Positions 34,826 through 47,240 of a DNA stretch of 64,000 nucleotides are shown here, one piece after another. Position 1 is the first letter of the stretch; each line of letters starts with the position of its first letter. Under the pieces are notes generated by a model. That model did no database searches. It saw nothing but the letters and a program-made list of their open reading frames with translations, and was not told the DNA's origin. The stretch spans positions 15,319,001 to 15,383,000 of the forward strand of contig OX344765.1 of assembly GCA_947034895.1 (NCBI GenBank), in the 5' to 3' direction. A program made the translations under genes and the position numbers. The DNA comes from Rhytidiadelphus loreus. Its lineage: Eukaryota; Streptophyta; Bryopsida; Hypnales; Hylocomiaceae.

Positions 34826-35404
34826 TTAACCCCTAAACGTCCATAGCCTTCTCTAGAATTGAAGATTTGGGAAAAATCGTCATAAAGTACTATTTGGAAG
34901 AATATTTTGGAATTCATATTCGAATAAAAATTGTAGATTTTGAATTTTAGATTCCATCCATACGGTTAGATTCACCAATGCTATCACCAATATTTTTTTA
35001 TAAATTTTGAAAGAGAAATTTCAGAAATCCCTTCTAAATTTGATTACAAGCAAAATATTATCATTTTCTGAGTAAAATTTGTTGGAATGCATTTTTGAAA
35101 ATGAAGTTCTCTTGACATGGCGATTTAGAAAAAAATTGTATTCTTAAAATCTATAACCTCATTTTTGCAAATTCAATTTTGAACTAAGGTCAATGCAATT
35201 TTGGCTTGGTCAAGCACTTGACATTCTTCTACATTTGTAATTTTAGAAAAATATGTACTCAAACAACACCATTAGATAGGACAAGAACTTGATAAAGTAT
35301 CTCCACAAATTTGGATGACTTTCATCCAAGCAGAATGAGAAAGAACTAAGAGTTTCAATCTGTCCATTGTCCAAAAATTGAACGTCGAAGCGCTTAGGAT
35401 TAAC
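34826..35404 (+). mobile_element. TTAACCCCTA-ended element, short subfamily (579 bp)
   Basis: Left end TTAACCCCTAAACG, right end TAGGATTAA. Most of it is the reverse complement of 15553-16110. No open frame of note. It begins within about 830 bp of the G-patch start codon. Confidence 0.75.
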
Positions 35405-38400
35405 CAAACCAAATATTAATCATTCTTATTTGTAACTTTGAGTACCTAAACTTTCCTTTTAAACCCTAAATGGCCAAGGTACCAAATTCTAGTGTCTATA
35501 ATATTTTGAAGTTAAATAAAACCTTACCAAGTTATTTTTTTAGTAATCTAGCTTTAGCATCAAAAATCCGATTTTCAAAATGAATGATTTTGACTTTTCT
35601 ACTCAAGAATTTGAACAAGGATATCCATTGCAAATCATGGTTTTTTAGTGCTAAGGATTTTTGGAAATGAGCCTCAAATACACTAGAACTTGGAGAAATA
35701 ATCACATTAAAAATTAATTTAAGAAAATTGTAGTAGATTTTGAGAAGCCATAAATTGATTTGGGATTATGCCCTTTAACCTCATATTTTTTTGGTGACCA
35801 ATTTTTTAGTTTTGACATGTGAAAAGAAGATTGAAAGACATCAAATTACTTTCACAATTTTAACACCTTCATGATCAAACACTATAATCTTTCAATCCAT
35901 AAGTGATATTGTCGTGTGTTTTTTTCCCATGTGATGTCTAATATGTCAACTTTGAATTTTTACGGTTACAATTAAAAAAAATTGATAAAACTTGTCAAAA
36001 TGTTGGCTTTTTTTTTAATTTAAAGAAAATTCTAAGAAGCTCAAAAAAGGCCTTGGGCATTTAGGAATTAATAAAAATCATGTATATTTAATTCCTAAAG
36101 GTGAACACATCCAAAAAGTGGATGTGCCTTGGTCAACCTTGATTTTAACTTTCATTATAACCATTTGGATATTTGATTTAAACTAAAAAAAATGAAGCTT
36201 GACAAGATTTCTTTCTACTTCATCTTGAAATTTTGAAAACATCCAAAATTTGAATGAATGAATTCAATTGCAAGCTCCGTACGTAAAAATCCAAATAATG
36301 CAATATGTTGTATTTTTCATTCATTTTTTCTTCTTTTAAAATGTGTTTTAAATTTAAATTCAAAATTAAGTTTTTTTATTCTAACCTTCATTTATTACAA
36401 AAAATCCAGATTATTATAATATATATTCTAATTGATACAATTTTATTCTCACCTATAACTTTAAAAAATCACAATAATTTGATTTTTCCATCAATTTTCT
36501 TGAAAAAATAAATTGAAATTGAAAATACATTTTTCCACTAGCTGAAAATGTCAAAATTTATACCTAAATTAAATAAAAGGATAAATTTGGTTTGATAGCT
36601 AAATTTGACTTGAAGGTCTTTACTATGGTTGTTTTGGGTGTAAAAAATAAAATAATCAATTGAAATTTTTTCACATTGATCTCAATTGATACTTGTACCC
36701 CTTGAAAAAAATTCAAAGAAATTGAATTGTTTTTTCTATGCTTACTAATTTATTTTCAATTTTTGTAACAAAAATGATAACAATTACAATTTTCCATAAA
36801 ACAAATAGAAATTTCTTGCACTCATATATAATTAATAGTTTCTATCAATAAAAATATAGGATTGATATTTGAACACAATTTAGTAGGCTACATTCAACTC
36901 AAACATCATATTTGATCACTTGACAATGGATCTCATTCTTAAGGGGTCTCGTAAGGGATTAACTTGATCCATGCTAAACATTTGTTTGTAAGTAGTTTTA
37001 AAATAATGTGTTAAATGATAGTATCCAAAGTAACTGGGAGCATTATTATTGTGGTTTTAAAATAGAATAAAACTAATGATTTTCCTTTATTTATTTATAT
37101 ATAAAATCACCTTTAAAGTTATTATATATGTAAGTTATGATCATAATCAACCATTCTACAAAGGTTACCATAAAATAGACATCTTTGGTACAATTTTGCC
37201 TTAGTAATCACTAATACATTATATTTGAAACCAAAATCTCACTAAAGATTTCATATACTACATAAGCACAAGATGTAATATATAGTAAATGAAGTGTCTT
37301 GAATATGTCAAACATTTATATTTGGTATCATCTCTACATCTACACCAATAAAAGTAAAACTTGAGTTAAATCTAAATTTTGAAGATAAATCAAATCACTT
37401 GTAGATGCTAGACATTTTGCCTTTACATTACTACTCTTTTATGGAACAATAATTTTTTTAATTTAATATCAATTTTATTATTGTTCATAGTACTATTTAA
37501 CTTAGTTTTTTTCCTTTATTGCTTTTGAAAGTTGTTTGTTCCATTTTTTAAAAATGTATTCAAATTAGGGATTCAAAGATCCTGGTTAACCCATAAAGAA
37601 CCAAGTGGTTGTTGAATGACTAATTGAAAATTTGGTTAGATTCATACAAAATCAATTTTCAATGGATCTCTTTGAATTATGACACACAAGGTGTAGACAT
37701 GTAACCCTCAAATAAGAATATGAATTTTTTGCTAACCACGTTCCTTGATCAAAAGTTGTATTGCCTAGAGTATTTCATGGAACTATGGCAAGTAATTTTG
37801 GGGTGTATATACAAAATTCTTCCTCTACCTTTGAAATTTGGTGGGTACATAATCTATATGATATAAGATGCAATTGTTAAAAAAAACATGTACAATGCAA
37901 AAATCTCACTCTTGGAGGAACTAAATCTACTAACCTTGTTGAAAAATGTAAGAAAATCTTTTTTTTCTAACTTCAAACACTATAATCTCTCAATCCATGT
38001 GACCAAAGTTATTGAAAAAAATTCTACTCATTCCCATACTAGTCTAGTATAAATTTGTATAAATGGAACTTAAATAAAAACCTCATTGGTCTAGAAAGTG
38101 GTATTTTTTGACAATTTATGCTTAAAATGTGCTTTAGTGTTTTGGAGGTTAAAATATATAGATCCACTTGTAAGTTATGGCTAGTAGAGGGAAGAATTTT
38201 TAGTTGATTCACAAAGTAATATGCATTATGTTTTTCAAATTGAATTTTGAAATGTCTCAAATATTGCCTATTTTTTTTGTCTACATTTTTCTATTCATCT
38301 ATTTTGAATTAATCACATCTTTTAAAACCATAACTACAAGTATATAAGGAACTTATTACAATTATACAAAACACTTGAAAATACAAAAGAAAAATATATA

Positions 38401-38870
38401 ATACAAGACTTTGCAATAATCAATGGACAAAAATATTAGTGCATTTGAATTAGAGGAGAAAATGGAGCTTGCCACTTTACAATAGGCCTCATAAAAAATA
38501 TTAATAAAAATAAATTTGATTATTTTTTTATTTGTATAATTTCTATTCACGATGCATAAGATAATCCTTGGGATGAAAACCTCAAAAAAATTGTTAAAGA
38601 AATATTTTATTGTACACTTAAGTTTTGTTCAAAATCTTAAGAATCATTAAGGATTAAACTGAATTTTAACATTTATAAGTGTGAACTAAAATGTCTTTAA
38701 CCCTTAAAATGTCTTTAACCTATAAATGATGTGGAGAACGTTTTCTGGTCGATGAATGACAAAGAATCTTTCCATGCAACACAAAAATGCAACTATTCAT
38801 CCTTGTGAAAATGGAAGGTTGTCTATAGTAGTTTGACTTCCAATGAGAACAATTGCATTATTTTAAGCCA
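35405..38870. other. AT-rich intergenic DNA with repeat fragments
   Basis: The segment at 35440-35900 is related, inverted, to about 18850-19200 and 54240-54680, including a copy of the 'caagatttgcaa' word in reverse. The remainder is AT-rich with long homopolymer runs. A short direct repeat AAATGTCTTTAACC occurs twice near 38690-38720. No gene is seen. Confidence 0.5.
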
Positions 38871-38879
38871 ACAATTCAC

Positions 38880-39990
38880 ATGGTACCACAACAAATGATT
38901 TCCACACTGATTAGTTCGTTGTTCAAAGGTTAAATTACCCCAAGGGATAGCCAAAGATGGTTGTGCTTATTGGACTCATTGGGCCCATGAGGTTTATGTA
39001 TGATTCGATTCCTACAAGTATCCGTAGCCTAAGCACAATCATTTGGTTCAATGGAGGAAACAAAAACCTTTGTCAATAGGGGTTGTTGCCCTTGGAGTAA
39101 ATACCAAGGCTTGGTCAGTACGTTACTTCTTGCTACGACTAAAAAATGTGAAAATTGCAAAAGGCTAGATCGCAAAGGGAGGCCATTCATTCTTGGCGAG
39201 CAAGAATACCCCCGGGTTTGGATATTAGGTGCAACTGCTATTCTTTAGGTGTTGATGACCCCCCCTCCATAGATTCTACGAGTGCCCTCAAGCGTTTGAG
39301 GTTTGGCACTAGTAGAAAATTCGAATTTTTTATTGATTTGGGGCAGTTTATTGTTGATTTTGTCAACAAATTTTTGTCAAAATCAATAGAAAACTGATCC
39401 AAATCAATGCGATCAAAACAGCAAAAATTTCAGATTTTCTACTATAGTAGTGTGGGAATATGCACAATCCATTCTACATCACCTATTGGGAGTACAACCA
39501 ATTTCGGGTCCCCATTTTCAATTAGGCCATACTTGGATCGACCCTTCCATAGAGATTTTTGAGTGTATGGGCCATTCGGGCTATCTTTTGTGGGTCCTCC
39601 CTTTGGCTTATTTGGATTGCTTGCAACCTCTAAGTTTTCTCGCAAAACCAATGGCCGCAAGGCATCATTCAATAAGCTCTTTGGGATGCCCTCTTGCACT
39701 CAGGTTGTGCTACTCAACTCAAAGCTCAGACTATTGCCCGCCAACAACCGCATCAAGCCCCCCTTATTTGGACTAAGTTTGACAAAATTTGGCTTAAATC
39801 CCAACTTCTTGCCTCTTGTGAGGGTGACTTTATTAGGTGGCATAAGTGCTCTCCCACTGTTTGCCTTCTTATGTAGGCTCGCTCTAGTTTCCTTTTGGTT
39901 TCTTTTGGTGTTGCTCGTTTTCTCTTCATTTGTCCAACCTCCAAGCTTGGCCATTGTTTTGTTACCGTTTTTTTTAATGCAATGGGTTTT
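38880..39990. other. GC-richer block of unknown origin
   Basis: Base composition is closer to that of coding DNA or LTRs than its surroundings. Frames at 39051-39248 and 39563-40192 show no recognisable domain; the longer one ends in microsatellite-encoded Ile-Tyr repeats. A CACTA MITE (39307-39452) is nested inside. It may be a retroelement remnant. Confidence 0.35.
39307..39452. mobile_element. 146-bp CACTA-type MITE
   Basis: Left terminus CACTAGTAGAAAAT; right terminus, read inward, CACTACTATAGTAGAAAAT. TGG flanks both ends directly (39304-39306 and 39453-39455), the 3-bp duplication typical of CACTA elements. The interior is an imperfect foldback. No coding capacity. Confidence 0.85.
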
Positions 39991-40012
39991 CCATTTGTTA
40001 AAAAAAAGAAAT

Positions 40013-40048
40013 ATACACACACGCACGCGCGCGCGCGCGCACACACAC

Positions 40049-40111
<63 letters not shown>
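40013..40111. repeat. Compound microsatellite (CA/CG)n then (AT)n
   Basis: A run of alternating pyrimidine-purine bases (40013-40049, with a CG core) is followed by about 30 AT dinucleotides. It encodes spurious Ile-Tyr or Ala-Arg frames. The first part has Z-DNA potential. Confidence 0.95.
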
Positions 40112-40113
<2 letters not shown>

Positions 40114-40205
40114 TGTACGGAGTAACATTTATCCAGGCCTGACTTGTAGAATTACGCAAGCCCACAATAAATGCACTTTTCTGTGGGGATAGGTCCTTCA
40201 GAAAC

Positions 40206-40430
40206 GGCCAGGGTGAATTGACCCCCTCATTGCTCCTCCAGGGCAAACCCTGGAATTTTTTATTTGCAAGGCTTGATTTTTTTTTGAAATTCTGAATTCA
40301 TATTTGCAATCAGAGACCCCAAATTACTACTAGGAGATGCAAGAATTACCAAAAAATTGGCACAACATAGGGGGCTTTTTTTTCAAACCTAAGTTGACCG
40401 GGGCAATGAGGGGGTCAATTCTCCTTGCGC
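40206..40430. mobile_element. 225-bp MITE, Mutator-like, copy 2
   Basis: Starts GGCCAGGGTGAATTGACC; read inward from the right it starts GCGCAAGGAGAATTGACC. The 10-bp flanks CTTCAGAAAC are identical on both sides (40196-40205 and 40431-40440). It matches 17631-17856 in length and ends. It sits about 65 bp upstream of the telo-box of the CID-domain gene, so it may affect that promoter. Confidence 0.9.
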
Positions 40431-40496
40431 CTTCAGAAACCCCAGAAGCTCGGAAATCGAGAACGCGTACTATTCACGTTCCCAATGGTCCGAACA

Positions 40497-40505
40497 AAAC
40501 CCTAA
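40497..40505 (+). promoter_or_regulatory. Telo-box upstream of the CID-domain gene
   Basis: AAACCCTAA occurs in GC-richer sequence that begins the presumed promoter or leader of the gene at 41992-44990. An intron acceptor (ctatttcag) at 41941-41949, 43 bp upstream of the start codon, implies a 5' UTR intron, which would put the transcription start near this region. Confidence 0.5.
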
Positions 40506-41991
40506 GCAAAAAGGCGGGGAAGAGGGGCAGCGAGTGCAGTGATGCCTGAAGAATCCCTTGTTTGTTGCTTCAGATTGCTCCAGCGCCATCGCCATTTCCG
40601 CATTGCGCCGTTACTCGTCGTCTCTCTGCTCCCCTAAATCCTATTCCGCTCTTTGCAAGCTCCCGGTCGATCTTTTCAGTTCGACCTTTGGCCCTCACCC
40701 GTCGCTTTTCCATCCCGAAGCTTTTAAACTTATACTTTTTTTCACTTTTTTCCTTCGAAGGATGTCTTTGGCGCAGCTGAGAGTGTTCTAGATTACAGGA
40801 AGTTGATGGTGCAGGTGTTTTATATCCTTAGTGTGTGTGGCATTTGTACGGGTGATTGGGAGGTGGTGGTGTGGAGGTGGTTGGTAATGCGAGTTGCGGA
40901 ATGAGGTTACCGTTTCTGGTGGCAGGTTAGTCACCTTATTCTAAGCATTGTTTCCACTTTCTCTGCTGAATTCTAAGTGACAGTCACTTTCTGATTATAC
41001 AGGAAAGAAAATGGATTTTATTCACTCTAGCTTCTAGTATTGTTCTCGAGTGGAAACCTTAATAACTTGGCGAATTTTTATTAGCGTAGAAAAGGTTTTA
41101 TAATTAGGTGAAAGGTGTTACGAAATTTTTTCTTGGTTCTCCTTCTGTCTTACCATTACCAGGTTTTCTCTTTTTTGAAGGGTTTAAGTCTCATCGACGC
41201 AGTGAATATCTTTGTAATAGTCCTAGAAGATGTCTGTGCCAATGAGCACTCATTGTGCTGGCTCCGTTCTGGTTTATGTTGTTGTTTCCCCTTGTAGCCT
41301 ATTCCCATTCTGTGCGCACATTGTGGTACTGTAAGTGTAGGAGATCCTTGGCAATTCTATGAAATTGCAAGTGATGCGGAAACAACATAATTAGATGCTT
41401 TGAGGAATTTTTGCCCAGGCTCAACTGATAGCTTTGATTATTACTTTGATATCTTAGGTGCTGTAGGCGTTATACACAAATTGAAACTAGGTTATTTACT
41501 GTCTAGACCATGGAACATGAGCTTGTAGCGGAGTATAATTAGAAGAGGTTTTGCTTTCCTTGAGCTTCCAGCTTAATTTTCTCCGAGGGACTGTTTTTGA
41601 CCGAATTCCTGACATCCAGTACTTGGATTGAAGGGCATTGGGAATTGAGATATCGAGATTATTTAAAAATCACAGTCTTGAGGTTCTAGCAACAATTTCA
41701 AGTAATCACGGGGGTTATATTTGAGAGTTAAGAAATGATCTACCTCCTGAATTGTATAATTGAGCTTCTAGATGTCGACTCTAATTGATTTAAACAGAGA
41801 AAGAAATTGATGAGTATGCTCCTCATGTTTCGATTGTCCAAGCAGGGGATTGTCTTGCTTGTTTTGATTTCTGGATTAACTCTTCAATCAACTGTTTGAT
41901 TGCTACATAAATTTTTGTATCCTTCTTTTCAAAGAAACTACTATTTCAGGTCTATGAAAGCAGATACGCTTGGAAGCATCTGAATTTAGAG

Positions 41992-44990
41992 ATGGAATCA
42001 ACACCATCCAGTGGAGCATTTACTGGAGCAACATTAGCTGAGAAGCTAAACAAGCTCAATGCTTCGCAGCAAAGCATTGAAAGTATCCTTGCGCGTCCCT
42101 TGGACTTATGTTGACATTGGTTATTTATGTCGTTTTGATCTTGGATTCGTGTAGTCATTTACTTACTGGGTTGGCCGCTATTTTGTGTGCGCATTTCTTT
42201 TGAAACCTTGACTGAGTTCAGCTCTTTCACACTGGTGCATATTCCACCGAAAAAAAGCGAAGGAAATCGTAGACACCTGGGCTTCAAAATTTCATGCCGC
42301 TCCAACGGAGCAGCGTGTACCTTTCTTATATTTGGCTAATGATATTCTGCAGAACAGCCGGCGGAAAGGTCCCGAGTTTGTGAATGCATTTTGGACTGTG
42401 TTGTCTGCCGTTCTCAGAGACGTTCTTGATTCTGGAGACGATTCAGTTCGTAATTCAGCCAACCGCTTGGTACGTAGAACAGCTATGCTTCAAATTTGTT
42501 CTTTGTCAGCGGGTCGTAGGCCTGGAATGTTGATTGGGAGGGTATGTTGTTCAATCTTGCTGTGTGTTTGGGCTGAAGGTAAAAATTTGGGAGGAGAGGC
42601 GCGTTTTTGGTTCTCGTGGTCAGAATCTCCGTGAAGAGTTGCTTGGAAAGCGACTCCAGTCACCGAAGCAGGAGGTGAAGCAGACTTCCTCACGAAGTAA
42701 TCAGGTTCGACTCTTGTTTATGAACAGAATGTTATTTTTCCAGATATTGAACTCTGTATGTCCTTGAAGTTGGTGAAAGTTCACTTGGGCTTTGAATTAC
42801 GTCGACTTTGAATTACATCGGCTTTGCTGGGTTGAAGGTTTTTGAAGGGACCTTGCTCGAACGTGTGGCAAAGTCATATCAAGCAGCTCAAGAGAAAGCT
42901 GTTGATGAATATGGAGCCCGCTCAAAGTGCAGTGCGGCTTTGTCTTTGGTTGTGAGCTTAGAAAAAGAAGCTGAAAATGGAGCTGTTAATGGTATTTGGA
43001 CATATTGATACTTTTAACATTGAATCACGCTTTTCCAGTTTCTTATCTTGGACATTGATTTGAGTTTGATGAACTCTAATGATTATCTCTTTTTGAGATC
43101 CCGTTTGTTAGTTAGCGGAAGATGATTTAGTTTTCATACCCTCTTGCTAGATGATTTACTCTCATGAGATTTACCCAGTCGTGAGATTACGTGTGTACTA
43201 TTCAGTGCCTGGGGCCTGATGGTGTCGTTCTATCTGCCAGGGATGGACACCTCTTGGTTACCACGCAATCAAGTGCTGAAACGGATTTATTTCCATTTCT
43301 ATGATACTGTACATTGGCTCCGGGACTAACTGATTTCTACATGTTCTGATAATTGGTGAGCAGGCGATATGCATACGTCAGTGTCTGACGAGTTGCTGGA
43401 GCAAGAGCTAGTTATGCGGCAGTGTATAGAACAGCTTGAGTCGTGTGAGAAGAGCCATGCTATTCTCTGTTCTGATATGAAAGATGCTCTTCTTGAACAG
43501 GTACCAGCTTGATTCTGGCAACTGCCATACGTTTATGTTACTGTTTTCTTTTCCATTTTCTTACATGCATTGTAACTACGCGTGTATGAAGTGTCCACGT
43601 GAAAAAAAAAACTTGTTCCTGACTAGCTGGTCATTACTAATATATATCCAGAGTAGAAAGGGGCAGTTAGAGGTACTTGCCTAGCATTTCTGCATAGATG
43701 ACAATTAATGCTTATTTGTTTCCCGGCACTCGTAACATTATCTAGCAATGGCAGCAGGGTGTCTTTGGGGTTCATGCAGAGAGAAGTGGCTTGTTCACTA
43801 ACATAGAAAAAATAATTGGTGAAGAAGATTATTGCAACTTGTGTCAAATGCTCCTTCATTTTTGTTGCTTCTTTCACACGGTCCTTGACTGCATGACCCC
43901 AGCTTATCCTCCATGTACTCCTTTGTTGAATTTGCAATCTTTGGCTATTGTAGAATATTCTCTCTCTTATCTTTTTTTAATTAAGGGAGCCAAAAACCTT
44001 GTTGAATAATGCTATTTAGTGTATTAACTACAGTACGTACTTGGCACAGGAAAACAAGTTGGAGCAGTTGCGGGCACAACTTCAGGTTTCTTTCTGTTCA
44101 CTATTCAATTTATGGTCCGATGCAGTGCCTCGCATGTTATTGCTGTTTAGGTCTGTTTCTTCTGTGGCAGATCTTACGACAAATTAATTCACTACGTCCT
44201 GTGACGCTGATGATCTTTATTAATTTTAATTGTTGTTTGTTGCATGCGCTTACAGAATGCACAATCTCAGCTACAACAAGCTAGGGATGTGCAGCAACGC
44301 TTGACTTCTGGAGCTTTGAATCATACAAGCGACTATTCAACTGGTGTTCCATCAACTGATAGGTTTGATGACGAGGAATCAGAATCTCAAGAGCGTAACA
44401 ATCAGGCACCAGTAAATATGGATAGTGAGACCCATATATCAAGTGTATCAGCATCCGCAAGTAATCCTATTGGTGCCGAACGGTCATTGGAACCCATGGA
44501 ATCTAGTCAACCACCAACACTCATGCCTACGTCAACTCTAAGCACTGCTGCTGAGATTGCAGCCAAGTTAACGGCTAGCGCGTCTTCAGCCGCCATGCTA
44601 ACATCAGTCTTATCATCATTGGCAGCAGAAGAAGCAAGTAATGGTGTGCAAACGTCTAATTTTGGTATGGAGGGAGCGCAGAAGAGGCCAAGGATAGAAA
44701 ACCATGTTGAGCAGACACCAACAACGGCACCTGTTCCATATCAGCTGCCTCCACATTTGTCTCAGTTTCTTGGTAGCACGATGTTCCCTCCAGGATATGC
44801 GTACCAGGCGCCTATGCCTCCCCCGCCTCCTATGCAAAGTCACATGATGATGACTCAAAATCCAATGGGTCCACCCCCTCCTCCTATGCCTCCAGGTTGC
44901 AACCCCTTGTATCAATATCAGCAGTCACCGTCGCCTTACTACAGTCCACCCCCTCTCCCTGCTCCACCTGCTCCTGCTCCTAGACAGTGA
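41992..44990 (+). CDS. CID-domain protein, RPRD1/Rtt103-like
   Basis: Predicted nuclear protein binding the phosphorylated C-terminal domain of RNA polymerase II, linked in the family to 3'-end formation and termination. Exons read as 41992-42082, 42222-42469, 42579-42704, 42838-42991, 43364-43500, 44050-44085 and 44256-44990, giving 508 residues. The CID spans about 10-135, with LAEKLNKLNASQQSIE, LSHWCIFHRKKAKEIVDTW and PFLYLANDILQNSRRKG. KIWEERRVFG follows. A coiled coil runs through about 200-285 (LEQENKLEQLRAQLQ). The C-terminal 90 residues or so are Pro/Met/Tyr-rich. A 9-codon upstream ORF (41954-41983) precedes the start. Introns 2 and 3 end in AAG rather than the usual YAG. The family is secure; a paralogue name cannot be given from sequence alone. 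Confidence 0.92.
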
Positions 44991-45106
44991 TTGTAGTGTT
45001 CACAATAATCTTGCGTTGTACTTGGATTTGAACAGAATGTAACAATGATGTGTTTCTGGTGGATTTAGTAAGGACCTCACTTTTTATTCATGCGTAGATC
45101 CTGTTT

Positions 45107-45995
45107 ACTTCACCTCTAAAGTCCAAAGGCCTTTTTTCCATCAAAAACTGCTCAAAACTGTCATTTTTAGTGCAATGAGCACAAACTTTAAAAAAGTAAT
45201 TTTGGGGGCATATCTTAGGATCTTGCATTAGACTAGTATGAGAATGTGGTGGAGAATTTTCAGAAACTTTGACCACATAGATTGCAAGATTTTTGTATAC
45301 AAAGTGAAGAATTGTTGGCATTGTTGCAAACTAGTTTTTAAGACTTTGAATCCTCTTAAAATTTGAGCTTTGTAGAATTTAAATTTAAAGAAAACTTACA
45401 TTGAAGAATTGAGTTGAGAGTCTCATTATAAAACATTTGAAACAAAATAATGTGATTTTCATCACTTAATAAATTGTCAAGGAGGAGGAAAATCTAAATC
45501 ATTAATCTCTCTAAGATGGAATTGTAACAGACTACTTCCAATAGTGAGATTGTTTTAACAATCAAAGTAAACTTTACAAAACTTCTTCACTTTTGAAAAA
45601 TGTGAAAATTTATTGCAAGATTGAATCCAATACATCATTTTTTCAAGAAAATGCTCTAGTAGTCTACAAAAAAAGAAGCTCCATAACTTTCTCATCACTC
45701 ATCCGAATGGAATGAACCAAAGATTTTCATGTAGCCAAAGATATAATCTATTAGAAACAATTTTCTTATTTTTTTTATTTCAAGTTTTTGTGATTTGTTG
45801 TTGTTGCATCCTCTCAACTATTTTGAACTTAGGAAGGTATAACTTTTGCTCCTGAGAATTGATTGAAACAAAAATTATATTTCCGAAAAGATTGTTTGTT
45901 TTTCTATCTTGAAATTAAGTTTTACAAAATCATGCCAAAATTTATATCACAAGAGCCTACATGAATTGTCAAGTGTCTTTAGGACTTTAGAAATT
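45107..45995 (-). mobile_element. Diverged TTAA-family element remnant, copy 3
   Basis: It begins near CACCTCTAAAGTCC and shares with 54680-55636 the order 'aactgctcaaaactg', 'gattgcaagat' and 'aatggaatgaa'. The distal end is decayed around CTTTAGGACTTTAG. The minus-strand frame at 45088-45321 overlaps the position that is open in other copies. Confidence 0.55.
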
Positions 45996-46588
45996 AAGAT
46001 TAAGCACATGGTCTTATAAATCTTTCTTGAATATAATTTTATGCTGCATATTCTTTTTTCTTTTTTTTCAAAGTTTCAAAGTTGAATTAGGTGATGTTCA
46101 ACTACCTTCAAACCTAAAAGGTGACAAATTTTGCACTAGATTTTTTGTCTTGGACCTAGTTTTGAATTGGAGAATATGAAATGGGCTTACAATTTTCAAT
46201 ATGAAATATAGTAGACAATGCAATGTAATAAACTTGCACATCTAAAATAATCTAAGGAAGTGTTAATTGTTGCTAACATTTTACAATATTGAATTCTTTA
46301 GCTTTAAATTGGAGGGAGGGAGGCTTTGCATTGATGACAAGCCATATACATTGAATTGAATTGTGATGAGGTTTGTTAGACCTTACTCAAGAGCAAGCTA
46401 ACATTATCCAAAGTGTAGCTGTTTGTTTTTGAAAATACTAAATTTTGGTCATTTTCAATTACACTAATATTCCAAGTGTCCAACCCCAAAATAGTATTTT
46501 TAGATATCTACTTTGAGATTTAATAGTTTTATGTATTTATAGTTTTCAATATATGTTTTGACCATTGAATGTAATTCTCATATTCAAT

Positions 46589-47240
46589 AGTCCCCAAGGC
46601 CTTCTTTGCTCTTTTAATGGCCATTTTTTTTAATCAAAAAAACAATCAAAATTGTCATTTCTATAGCAAAGAGCAAAAAACTTGGAAAATTGTTTTTTTG
46701 CATATAGACTTTGAATCTTCTTAGCTTAAAACTTTTGCATTACAAATATTGAATTAAAAAGAATTTATGTTAAAAATTTGAGTTGAGGATCTAGGATATT
46801 TTTTTTAAAACCCTTGATTTTCATTCTTTAAAAAATTATTCAATAGGAGCAAGTACTAAATTGAAGGAAAAAACAAATCATCAATAGCTTTAAGATAGAA
46901 TTGAAACACATTAATTCCAACAGTGTAATTGTTCTAGCAAGCATACTAAGCCTTATAGAACCTCTTTTTTTTAATTAAATTCAAAAACAAATCCAATATG
47001 TTATTTTTTCAAGAATTTGCTAAGATTTACCACAAAACAAAGAATTCCACAACTTTCACATCTTTACTCCAAATGGAAAGAATAAAAAATTCCACATACT
47101 AGACAAAAATATAATCTATGAAAAGCAAAAAACAAAATATTGTATTTCAATTTTTTGTGGATTTCTTTTGGAGTTGAAATTTGTGCTTAGAATGGCATAA
47201 CTTTTGCTTCCAAGCACCGATAACTTTTGCTAACAATTGT
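46589..47240 (-). mobile_element. Diverged TTAA-family element remnant, copy 4
   Basis: It follows the same order of words as 45107-45995 and 50393-51314: 'aaaattgtcatttct' with 'gcaaagagc', then 'ggcataacttttgcttcc'. Both termini are eroded, so the limits are approximate. No coding capacity. Confidence 0.45.

Noticed and set aside
39563..40192. 209-codon frame with several hydrophobic stretches
   Set aside because: It reads through T-rich non-coding DNA and ends in microsatellite-encoded Ile-Tyr repeats. No family resemblance.
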